Assembly: GCA_910577465.1 (NCBI GenBank)
Contig: CAJTMM010000016.1
Span: 1 to 56,828, forward strand
Origin: an uncultured Muribaculaceae bacterium
Lineage (GTDB): Bacteria > Bacteroidota > Bacteroidia > Bacteroidales > Muribaculaceae
Reading direction: 5' to 3'
DNA length: 56,828 nucleotides
Shown in pieces: positions 7,401-14,801 of the stretch. The translations under genes and the position numbers were made by a program. The notes below the pieces were generated by a model. It did not search any database, was not told the origin of the DNA, and saw nothing but the letters and a program-made list of their open reading frames with translations. Numbering within the stretch: the first letter of the stretch is position 1; each line of letters begins with the position of its first letter.

Positions 7401-8792
7401 ATGAAAGCATTTACACCTCATGCAATCCGCTTAATGGCACTCGCTGTCATCACAGCTATAGCCGCATCGTGCTCACGCGACCGCCGGGAACTTCTGTCAT
7501 TGGTGCCCGACGATGTAGATTTCGCCATGACCATCAATGCCCTGCAGCTCGCCTCCGACGCCGGATGCTCCATCGGAGCCGATGGCAGCGTACAGATGCC
7601 TGAATATATGGAGTCACTGATACGCAGCCACAAGCTACCTGAGGGCTTCGGCTCCATACTCACCGACCTGTCCCATGCCATAGACCTCGAGCACATAGTA
7701 TGTTACGGCTACGGCAACAGCCCGCTTATAGCATTTGCAATCACCGATGCCGACCGGTTTGAATCTATAATCACCCCGGCGGATACCGATAAGCAGGACG
7801 GATTCACCCTCTACCGCAAGTACGACAAAGGTATAACCATAGTCACAAACGACGACATTGGCTGGCTATGGATTACCGACACGCGCAACCCCGTGACCAT
7901 CATTACCGAAGCCGCCGACAAAGCCAAGACCGCACCCATATCCAAAAAATCGGGACTCAACGATGCACTCACCGCCGACAACACCTTCAACGCTGTCTAC
8001 GACCCGTCATTCATCGACTCATCCTTAGGCAATCATTGGCTCTCCGTCAGTGGCAAAATCGAGTCACAAACCATGCTCCTTACGGTGCGTGGCATAACAC
8101 CCGACGGCGAGATTATGACCATCTCCGGTACACAGGAGATAAACACCGACTTCCTGCGCTATGTCCCGTCCGACTTCACCTTAGCCGCAGCCGCCGGATT
8201 GACCGCCGACATAAACTGGGACGGCTTCGCCGCCATAATAGGACTGGCAGGAGGATACCGCAGCCGTGGATTGGTCGACACACTGCTGCCCTACCTCAGA
8301 AGCATCGACGGCACAGTAGCCATAGCTGCCGGACCCGCCGACGAATCGGCATGGACTGAATTAGACATGGACCACTGGCGGTTTCTTGCCATGATACACA
8401 TGCCACAGGACCGCATATCACAGGCAACATCCCAGGTAGCCATGCTGCTCAGGCAGATGCGACTTCCCGTCACTGCCGACGCTCCCGGACTGATATCCAC
8501 AGAATATGACGGTACCACATACCGCATAGGCAATATCGACGGATACTTCACCATAGCATCCATACCCATGGAGCCTACCGCCAACAATCAACTCGCCACC
8601 ACATTCCTCGGCAAGCAAGCCGGCGCGTCAGTCACCATTCCATCGCTCAGCCACTACTTGGGCGAACGCGGCGACTTCGGCATGGAGATACGCTTTGCCC
8701 TGGAGCGTCAGGAAGCGACACTGAAAATCAATCTCACCGATACCGACACACCCATACTGGCAGCACTGTTGCCATTGTTCCTTGACCTGTAA
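7401..8792 (+). CDS. DUF4836-like lipoprotein coupled to an ABC transporter
   Basis: The 463-residue product has a lipoprotein signal ending ITAIAASC, with Cys 24 as the expected lipidation site. It then reads RRELLSLVPDDVDFAMTINALQLASDAG, a pattern I associate with the Bacteroidota DUF4836 family, whose function is unknown. The remainder is mixed alpha/beta with conserved-looking segments such as LNDALTADNTFNAVYDPSF. Its stop codon overlaps the ATG of the ABC ATPase by one base (TAATG), so translation is coupled and a joint role with the transporter is likely. It could be a periplasmic partner or cargo receptor; that is inference. Confidence 0.6.
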   Translation: MKAFTPHAIRLMALAVITAIAASCSRDRRELLSLVPDDVDFAMTINALQLASDAGCSIGADGSVQMPEYMESLIRSHKLPEGFGSILTDLSHAIDLEHIVCYGYGNSPLIAFAITDADRFESIITPADTDKQDGFTLYRKYDKGITIVTNDDIGWLWITDTRNPVTIITEAADKAKTAPISKKSGLNDALTADNTFNAVYDPSFIDSSLGNHWLSVSGKIESQTMLLTVRGITPDGEIMTISGTQEINTDFLRYVPSDFTLAAAAGLTADINWDGFAAIIGLAGGYRSRGLVDTLLPYLRSIDGTVAIAAGPADESAWTELDMDHWRFLAMIHMPQDRISQATSQVAMLLRQMRLPVTADAPGLISTEYDGTTYRIGNIDGYFTIASIPMEPTANNQLATTFLGKQAGASVTIPSLSHYLGERGDFGMEIRFALERQEATLKINLTDTDTPILAALLPLFLDL

Positions 8793-9451
8793 TGATTAAC
8801 GAGATTTCACTAATACACACCCTGCCCCATGCGTTTAAAGGCATGGAATTGCAGCATCCGGTCAACGCTTCACAGATATGGCTGCAGGAAGTGACATTCT
8901 CACGTCCTGCCGTCTACATGATTGAAGCCGAATCCGGAACCGGCAAGTCATCGCTGTGCCACTACCTCTACGGCTGCCGTGGCGACTACTCCGGCAGCAT
9001 ACTTTTCGACGGCAAGGAGATCACCAGCTTCAGCATAGACCGATGGTGCGAATTGCGCACCCGCGCACTCGCCTACCTGCCACAGGAGATGAACCTGTTC
9101 CCCGAGCTGACCGTGTGGGAGAATATCGCCATCAAAAACAGACTCACATCACACAAGTCTGACCGGTGGATAAACCATGCCCTCGAACGGCTCGAAATCG
9201 CTTCTAAAGCCCACACCCGCGCCGCGCTGCTGTCAGTGGGGCAGCAGCAGCGCGTGGCAATAATACGCGCCCTATGCCAGCCCTTCGATTTCCTGCTCAT
9301 CGACGAACCGGTGAGCCACCTCGACGCCCGCAACAACACCATCGCGGCAACGCTCATACAGGAGGAAGCCGAAGCCAACGGTGCCACAGTCATAGCCACT
9401 TCAGTGGGCAATAAAATCAACCTTCCAGTCACATCCACGCTTCTGCTATGA
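8792..9451 (+). CDS. ABC transporter ATPase with unusual signature and switch residues
   Basis: This is a single 219-residue nucleotide-binding domain. Walker A is ESGTGKSS (about 47-54), the Q-loop is LPQEMNLF, the signature is LSVGQQQR (instead of LSGGQ), and Walker B is FDFLLIDEP followed by SHLD. The usual switch histidine after the last strand (T-H in most homologues) aligns with T-S in VIATSVGNK, so it appears to be missing. Size and partner type match the LolD/MacB/FtsE class that powers mechanotransmission rather than transport. It overlaps the permease gene by four bases (ATGA). It is probably peripheral on the inner membrane, partnered with the next gene. Confidence 0.85.
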   Translation: MINEISLIHTLPHAFKGMELQHPVNASQIWLQEVTFSRPAVYMIEAESGTGKSSLCHYLYGCRGDYSGSILFDGKEITSFSIDRWCELRTRALAYLPQEMNLFPELTVWENIAIKNRLTSHKSDRWINHALERLEIASKAHTRAALLSVGQQQRVAIIRALCQPFDFLLIDEPVSHLDARNNTIAATLIQEEAEANGATVIATSVGNKINLPVTSTLLL

Positions 9452-10656
9452 ACTCATCTATAGTATGGCGGCTTTTGCGCCGCAACATCAGCATAGCCCA
9501 ACTGGCAGGATACGCCATAGCCAACCTTGCCGGACTTGCCATAGTGCTCACCGCACTGCAATTCTACCGGGACGTCACCGCCGTGTGGTCCGACGAAGAC
9601 TCCTTCATATCACGCGATTATATCATCATATCGCAGAAGGTCAGCTCCATAGGAAGCCTGCTCGGCAACAGCTCCGCCGGATTCTCCGAAGCCGAGATAG
9701 CCGACATCGAGTCACAGCCATGGGTACGCCGCGTAGGACGTTTCACCACCGCCGGATTCAACGTCTCGGCATCGGTCGACATGGGCGGACGCGGTATGTC
9801 CACAGCCCTGTTCCTCGAATCCATACCCGACGATTTCATTGACATCACCCCATCCGACTGGCATTACACCCCGGGCAAGGACCGCACCGTACCCATAATA
9901 TTAAGCAAAGAGTACCTCACGCTCTACAATTTCGGATTCGCATCCTCACGCGGACTTCCACAAGTGAGCGAGTCCATGATGGGGATGATACCTATCCGAT
10001 TGTCAGTGAGCGGCAACGGGTCACAACAATGGCTACAGGCGCGCATAGTCGGATTCTCATCGCGTCTCAACACCATCGCCGTACCCGAGGAGTTCATGGA
10101 GTGGGCCAACGCATCATTTGCCGACGAGCCGGCATCGGCTCCGTCAAGACTCATCGTAGAAGTCAACACACCGGGCGACCCCGCCATAGCGCAATACCTC
10201 GACGTGCACGGATATGAAAGCGCAGGCGACAAGGCTGACAACGGACGCGCTGCCTACTTCCTCACCATCGTCACCGCCGTGGTGATGACCGTAGGTATAA
10301 TCATAAGTCTTCTCGCATTCTTCATACTACTGCTCAGCATATACCTTCTGCTGCAGAAAAACCGTGGCAAACTGCGCTCCCTCATGATGCTCGGCTACAC
10401 ACCATGGTCCATAGCCCGCCACTACTGCATAATAGTGGCAGCTATCAACGCAGGCGTTCTCATAGCGGCAATAGCGGTCATGCTCATAGCATCGGCATTA
10501 TGGAGCGAGCCACTCGCATCCATCGGCGTGACACCGGCTTCGCCACTCCTCTCCATATTCACCGGTATATGCATAATGGCACTGATTACAGCCGGCAATA
10601 TTATGGCAATCCGGCGCAATGTCAAGCGCACATTTCCGCAGCCACACAAGCCTTGA
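9448..10656 (+). CDS. FtsX/MacB-like ABC permease
   Basis: The 402-residue membrane protein has one N-terminal transmembrane helix (about residues 18-38) and a large periplasmic domain with VRRVGRFTTAGFNVSA and IILSKEYLTLYNFGFA. Three C-terminal helices follow, with the cytoplasmic coupling segment KNRGKLRSLMMLGYTP between them. This is the type VII ABC (MacB/LolC/FtsX) topology, whose members transmit ATP hydrolysis to periplasmic lipoproteins, hydrolases or efflux partners. It is preceded directly by its ATPase and the DUF4836 lipoprotein. No outer-membrane or HlyD partner is encoded next to it, so lipoprotein handling or envelope regulation is more likely than drug efflux; that is inference. 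Confidence 0.8.
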   Translation: MNSSIVWRLLRRNISIAQLAGYAIANLAGLAIVLTALQFYRDVTAVWSDEDSFISRDYIIISQKVSSIGSLLGNSSAGFSEAEIADIESQPWVRRVGRFTTAGFNVSASVDMGGRGMSTALFLESIPDDFIDITPSDWHYTPGKDRTVPIILSKEYLTLYNFGFASSRGLPQVSESMMGMIPIRLSVSGNGSQQWLQARIVGFSSRLNTIAVPEEFMEWANASFADEPASAPSRLIVEVNTPGDPAIAQYLDVHGYESAGDKADNGRAAYFLTIVTAVVMTVGIIISLLAFFILLLSIYLLLQKNRGKLRSLMMLGYTPWSIARHYCIIVAAINAGVLIAAIAVMLIASALWSEPLASIGVTPASPLLSIFTGICIMALITAGNIMAIRRNVKRTFPQPHKP

Positions 10657-10661
10657 GCGGA

Positions 10662-10693
10662 TTTGCATTTAACCGCGTTTCGAGCTATCTTTG
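10662..10693 (+). promoter_or_regulatory. Promoter of hflX
   Basis: TTTG at 10662-10665 and TATCTTTG at 10686-10693 are spaced by 20 bp, a full consensus match, giving a leader of about 70 nt before the ATG at 10769. Confidence 0.65.
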
Positions 10694-10768
10694 CATAAAA
10701 ATAGCATTCACGCACATACTTTCCGCGCTTTGCAGCGTTGTTAGTGGTAAATACACCATAGCCGAATC

Positions 10769-11998
10769 ATGAAAGATTTAATCATAGATAAAGAAATTTC
10801 GGAACGCGCAGTCCTTGTAGGCGTAATCACACCGGCACAGAACGAAGCGAAAGCCAACGAATACCTCGACGAGCTTGCATTTCTCGCCGACACGGCAGGT
10901 GCCGTCACCGAAAAACGCTTTTTGCAGAAATTGCCCTACCCCGACTCCCGCACATTCGTAGGCAAGGGCAAACTTGCCGAAATCAAGCAATATGTGGAGG
11001 ACAACGGCATCGGTATGGCTATTTTCGACGACGACCTCACATCCAAGCAGGTCGCCAATATCGAGCGTGAGCTGCAGATAAAGATTCTCGACCGCACAAG
11101 CCTGATTCTCGATATATTTGCAAAACGCGCTCAGACAGCCAACGCCAAGGCGCAGGTTGAGCTGGCGCAATACCAGTATCTGCTCCCGCGACTGACCCGC
11201 ATGTGGACCCACCTGGAGCGACAGCGTGGCGGTATAGGCATGCGTGGTCCGGGTGAGACACAGATCGAGACCGACCGCCGTATAATCCTTGACAAAATCT
11301 CACGGTTGAAAGCCGAACTCAAGGACATAGACCGCCAGAAATCACTGCAACGCAAGAACCGTGGCAAGCTCACACGCGTGGCACTCGTGGGTTACACCAA
11401 CGTGGGCAAGTCCACCCTCATGAACCTTCTGAGCAAAAGCGATGTATTTGCCGAAAACAAGCTGTTTGCCACCCTCGACACCACCGTGCGCAAGGTCATC
11501 ATCGACAACCTCCCGTTCCTGCTCACCGACACGGTAGGGTTCATACGCAAACTCCCTACCCATCTCGTGGAATCGTTCAAATCCACGCTCGACGAGGTGC
11601 GCGACGCCGACCTCCTGCTGCACGTGGTGGACATATCGCACCCCAACTTCGAGGAACAGATTGAAGTGGTCAACCGCACCCTTGCCGACGTATGCGACGG
11701 GGCTGAGAAACCCATGATTATGGTGTTCAATAAAATCGACGCATTCACCTATACCCCGAAGGACGAGGACGACCTCACGGAACGCACACGCGAAAACGTA
11801 TCGCTCGACGAGCTCAAGGAAACATGGATGAACCGCATGGGCAGCGACGCCGTATTCATCTCAGCGAAGAAAGGCATCAACATCGACGAGCTGAAACAGA
11901 AAATCTATGAGAAAGCCAAGGAGATTCACCTCACACGCTTCCCTTACAACGATTTCCTGTTCCAGAAATACGACTCCGAGGATTTTTCCGACCAATAA
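10769..11998 (+). CDS. hflX: GTPase HflX
   Basis: The 409-residue protein has the HflX N-terminal domain (TVGKGKLAEIKQYVE-like segment, here FVGKGKLAEIKQ), the linker GGIGMRGPGETQIETDRR, and a G domain with G1 GYTNVGKST (about residue 208), G3 DTVGF and G4 NKID. HflX binds the 50S ribosomal subunit and rescues stalled ribosomes, for example after heat or antibiotic stress. The length is normal for bacterial HflX. It has its own promoter (10662-10693), separate from the ABC genes upstream. Confidence 0.96.
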   Translation: MKDLIIDKEISERAVLVGVITPAQNEAKANEYLDELAFLADTAGAVTEKRFLQKLPYPDSRTFVGKGKLAEIKQYVEDNGIGMAIFDDDLTSKQVANIERELQIKILDRTSLILDIFAKRAQTANAKAQVELAQYQYLLPRLTRMWTHLERQRGGIGMRGPGETQIETDRRIILDKISRLKAELKDIDRQKSLQRKNRGKLTRVALVGYTNVGKSTLMNLLSKSDVFAENKLFATLDTTVRKVIIDNLPFLLTDTVGFIRKLPTHLVESFKSTLDEVRDADLLLHVVDISHPNFEEQIEVVNRTLADVCDGAEKPMIMVFNKIDAFTYTPKDEDDLTERTRENVSLDELKETWMNRMGSDAVFISAKKGINIDELKQKIYEKAKEIHLTRFPYNDFLFQKYDSEDFSDQ

Positions 11999-12040
11999 CG
12001 TTTACACGCACACAGCCAATCATCATCCACCTCCCCCCCA

Positions 12041-13120
12041 ATGCCGGAAATATCATTTGAAGTCCACCATACACTCCAGCCCATAAAGGCTCAATGGCTT
12101 GAACTCGAACGCCAGGCGCGTCAGCGCATCAGTTCAGGACAGATGTCCTACATGCTGTTCTCGTTCTACCAGTCGTGCGGTTGGGCGGAATTTATCGAAC
12201 ACTCCTACCGTCGACGCCATTACCTTTTCAAGAGCGGAAAACGCCTTGACTACATTCTGGTTCGCGAAGACGGCTCCCCGGTGGCAATACTTCCGCTCAT
12301 AGCAAGCTTGAGAATCAAGCGTATCGACATCATACACGCCAAAATAGCCGGGTTGCTCAACGTCGTTTCACCACGGCACTCCGAAACCGACCTTTATATC
12401 TATCAGGCACTCACCGCATATCTCAGCCAGCGTTACCACGGGTGGCGCATGACATTCCACGACATACCGCAGCAAAGCCCGTTTGCCGCCGCACTCCGGG
12501 ACATCGTCGGCGCGCAATGCCGCGAACGCGCAAGCTACTGCATAGACCTCACCCGTTTCCGGTCATTCGACGAATACTTCGCATCACTGAGCAAGAACCT
12601 GTACAAGAATACACGCAAAGCATACAACCACATCAAATCCGACGGACACACATTTACCCTCCGCTGGTTCAACAACTCCGAGATGCCGCGCGGAAAGGCG
12701 TTATGGCGGCTATGGAATATCTATTTCACTCGCAAACTCGCATGGAAAAGCCGGTCGGCAAATCCGTTTGCCAAAGCCGTATGTGCCGTTAGGGCGGCGT
12801 TGGAAACCCACCACGGCATGAAATCGGAAAGTATGCGCGCATTACCCAACTCGCGGTTAGCCGTATTTGAAATCGACGGCAACACCGCTGCTTTCATGCT
12901 CCTCTATATCGACGGACAGCACATACTGATGCCCAAACTCGCCATCGACACCAAATACTCCCGCTACTCCCCCGGCATACTGCTCGTTTTGGAGAGCCTG
13001 AAGGAATTTTTCAGCGAAGGCATCATGGATTTCGACATGTGCCGTGGCAACGAACGTTACAAACGCGATGTAGGCGGCGAATACCGTCCGCTATCTTACG
13101 TCACGGTCAACTCGTTATAA
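12041..13120 (+). CDS. CelD/FemAB-like acyltransferase (Acetyltransf_6)
   Basis: The 359-residue protein has the GNAT-fold pattern of Acetyltransf_6: a middle helix LSKNLYKNTRKAYNHIKSDG, then AAFMLLYIDGQHILMPKLAIDTKYSRYSPGI, then the closing IMDFDMCRGNERYKRDVGGE. Members often act on exopolysaccharide or peptidoglycan precursors, but the substrate here cannot be assigned. It starts 42 bp after hflX. A run of seven C residues (12033-12039) lies directly in front of the ATG. It is convergent with the DUF4491 gene. Confidence 0.75.
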   Translation: MPEISFEVHHTLQPIKAQWLELERQARQRISSGQMSYMLFSFYQSCGWAEFIEHSYRRRHYLFKSGKRLDYILVREDGSPVAILPLIASLRIKRIDIIHAKIAGLLNVVSPRHSETDLYIYQALTAYLSQRYHGWRMTFHDIPQQSPFAAALRDIVGAQCRERASYCIDLTRFRSFDEYFASLSKNLYKNTRKAYNHIKSDGHTFTLRWFNNSEMPRGKALWRLWNIYFTRKLAWKSRSANPFAKAVCAVRAALETHHGMKSESMRALPNSRLAVFEIDGNTAAFMLLYIDGQHILMPKLAIDTKYSRYSPGILLVLESLKEFFSEGIMDFDMCRGNERYKRDVGGEYRPLSYVTVNSL

Positions 13121-13154
13121 CACCTGCCGCCACATCACGGGGCAATAAAGCCGA

Positions 13155-13463
13155 TTACTGCTTCCTCTTGGGATTGGACGGAAACCAACCCTTGCGCACA
13201 CGCTGTTCCTGCTCAAACACCTCCTTGATGGTCCAGAACGAGGAGAACGCGAACACGCCCAGCAGCGACGACCACATCACATCACCTACAGCCACCGACG
13301 CGGCAAGTGCGGCAATCCCCACGACAAGGAACCACCACCAGCACCCGGTGCCGAAATAATAATGACACTTTATCACCACCGGATGAAATAATCCTATTAT
13401 CAGAAAAGTACCCAGCCCTATAACCAATCCGAGCAGGTGCCATTGGGCTAATATTTCAGTCAT
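13155..13463 (-). CDS. DUF4491 small membrane protein
   Basis: The 102-residue protein has three predicted transmembrane helices and the conserved Bacteroidota DUF4491 features GLFHPVVIK, YYFGTGCWWWFLVVG and the C-terminal SSFWTIKEVFEQEQRVRKGWFP. The family is widespread in Bacteroidales, with no known function; the charged tail is probably cytoplasmic. It lies just downstream of the TPM gene on the same strand and may be cotranscribed with it and polA. Confidence 0.88.
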   Translation of the reverse strand: MTEILAQWHLLGLVIGLGTFLIIGLFHPVVIKCHYYFGTGCWWWFLVVGIAALAASVAVGDVMWSSLLGVFAFSSFWTIKEVFEQEQRVRKGWFPSNPKRKQ

Positions 13464-13511
13464 AATATACTATTGTATTTATCTTGTTATCAAACATATC
13501 AGGCATCACTA

Positions 13512-14783
13512 TCACCATCCGCCCGAAGCGCCGCCACCGCCGGTCATTCCTCCGCCGAAGCTACCGCCGGAAAATCCGCCGCCGCCACCGCCGAATCCAC
13601 TACCGCCTACCACCACTATCGGAGCGGCAAGTTTAGCTATATTGTATGGCTTCACCGTCTGGCGATGACAGTTACGGCAACTGTAAATCCTCTCTCCACG
13701 GCCCTCACGCATAGTGGTAGGCTGCATTATTATCCTGTTACCGGCAAGCGCGCACGTACGCGCACCGCACTGCGGACACACCGTGTAGCTCGATTGCTTG
13801 TTCACATACGGTATCACATCTTTTTCGCCGCACGTATCACACAGCCACACATCGTAATCTATCGAATTGAGCCGTTCCTCCATATCCTGCGCCGGAGTCA
13901 GGTATTCATTGTCAGTCACCTCATCAAGCTTGTGCATCATGCCGCCGCAATTGGGACACTTGCGCTTCTTGTTACGGATTGAACGCATCTTCCAGGCACA
14001 TATCAGGTAAGCTATCACAGGCATACCGAGACCTATGAACGTAACAAACAGAGCCACAGGCTTGATATTGTTCAACTTCCGGTAACGCTCCTGCGGATCA
14101 TCGCCACGGGTGGAAATCACCACCCACAATACCCACAGCAGCATCACCGCCGCCATCACCATACCCGCCCGCACCATAAACGAGAACAGGTCAGCACCCG
14201 ACAGTTCGTCCATACCTGCACGCGCACGCGCATCATTGGCATACTTCGAGCGTAGTTCCGCAGCTGCCGACGGGTCGGTCAAAGCCTCCGATACCACCTT
14301 TGTAGCCGCAAGCATACCCCCGTCGTAATCATTGCCGCGGAAATGCGGTATTGCCACGTCACGGATTATACGTCCGCATATTATATCGGGCAACACCCCC
14401 TCGGCGCCGTAACCCGTACGGATCACCATACGCCTGCGGTCGCGCACGAGCAATATCAGCACCCCATTATCCTTATCGCTCTTACCGATTGTCCATTTCT
14501 CGAACAGCTTGGTAGCGAATGTATTCTCATCATAATCATCCGTAAAATCATCGATTGCCACCACCACAGGTTCGGCGGTCGACGATGCCCACACATTGCC
14601 CAGCAGCCGGTTAAGCGAATCCACAGCGGCAGCCCCGAGCACCCCGTCCGGATTTGACACATACTGCGTGCGGTCAGCCACATGCACATTAGGCACATCG
14701 TCAACCGTATGTGCGCCCCACGCTGAAATCGCCGACAGCGCTATGATTATCTGTAATATAAACAGTCGTTTCATATTCATCAT
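13512..14783 (-). CDS. TPM-domain membrane protein with zinc-ribbon cysteines
   Basis: The 423-residue protein has a signal peptide (cleavage probably after ISAWGA), then a TPM domain (about residues 38-180: YVSNPDGVLG, TKLFEKWTIGKSDKDNGVLILL, RTGYGAEGVLPD). Two transmembrane helices follow (about 203-223 and 243-263). The cytoplasmic part has four CxxC pairs, CPNC 276, CDTC 315, CPQC 336 and CRNC 369, likely forming two zinc ribbons. The C-terminus is a Gly/Ser-rich tail ending in Trp, as in the YgcG family. TPM domains occur in photosystem assembly factors and membrane phosphatase-like proteins. The bacterial role is unclear. Confidence 0.8.
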   Translation of the reverse strand: MMNMKRLFILQIIIALSAISAWGAHTVDDVPNVHVADRTQYVSNPDGVLGAAAVDSLNRLLGNVWASSTAEPVVVAIDDFTDDYDENTFATKLFEKWTIGKSDKDNGVLILLVRDRRRMVIRTGYGAEGVLPDIICGRIIRDVAIPHFRGNDYDGGMLAATKVVSEALTDPSAAAELRSKYANDARARAGMDELSGADLFSFMVRAGMVMAAVMLLWVLWVVISTRGDDPQERYRKLNNIKPVALFVTFIGLGMPVIAYLICAWKMRSIRNKKRKCPNCGGMMHKLDEVTDNEYLTPAQDMEERLNSIDYDVWLCDTCGEKDVIPYVNKQSSYTVCPQCGARTCALAGNRIIMQPTTMREGRGERIYSCRNCHRQTVKPYNIAKLAAPIVVVGGSGFGGGGGGFSGGSFGGGMTGGGGASGGW

Positions 14784-14801
14784 ATTCTTTTTAAACAGTG
14801 C

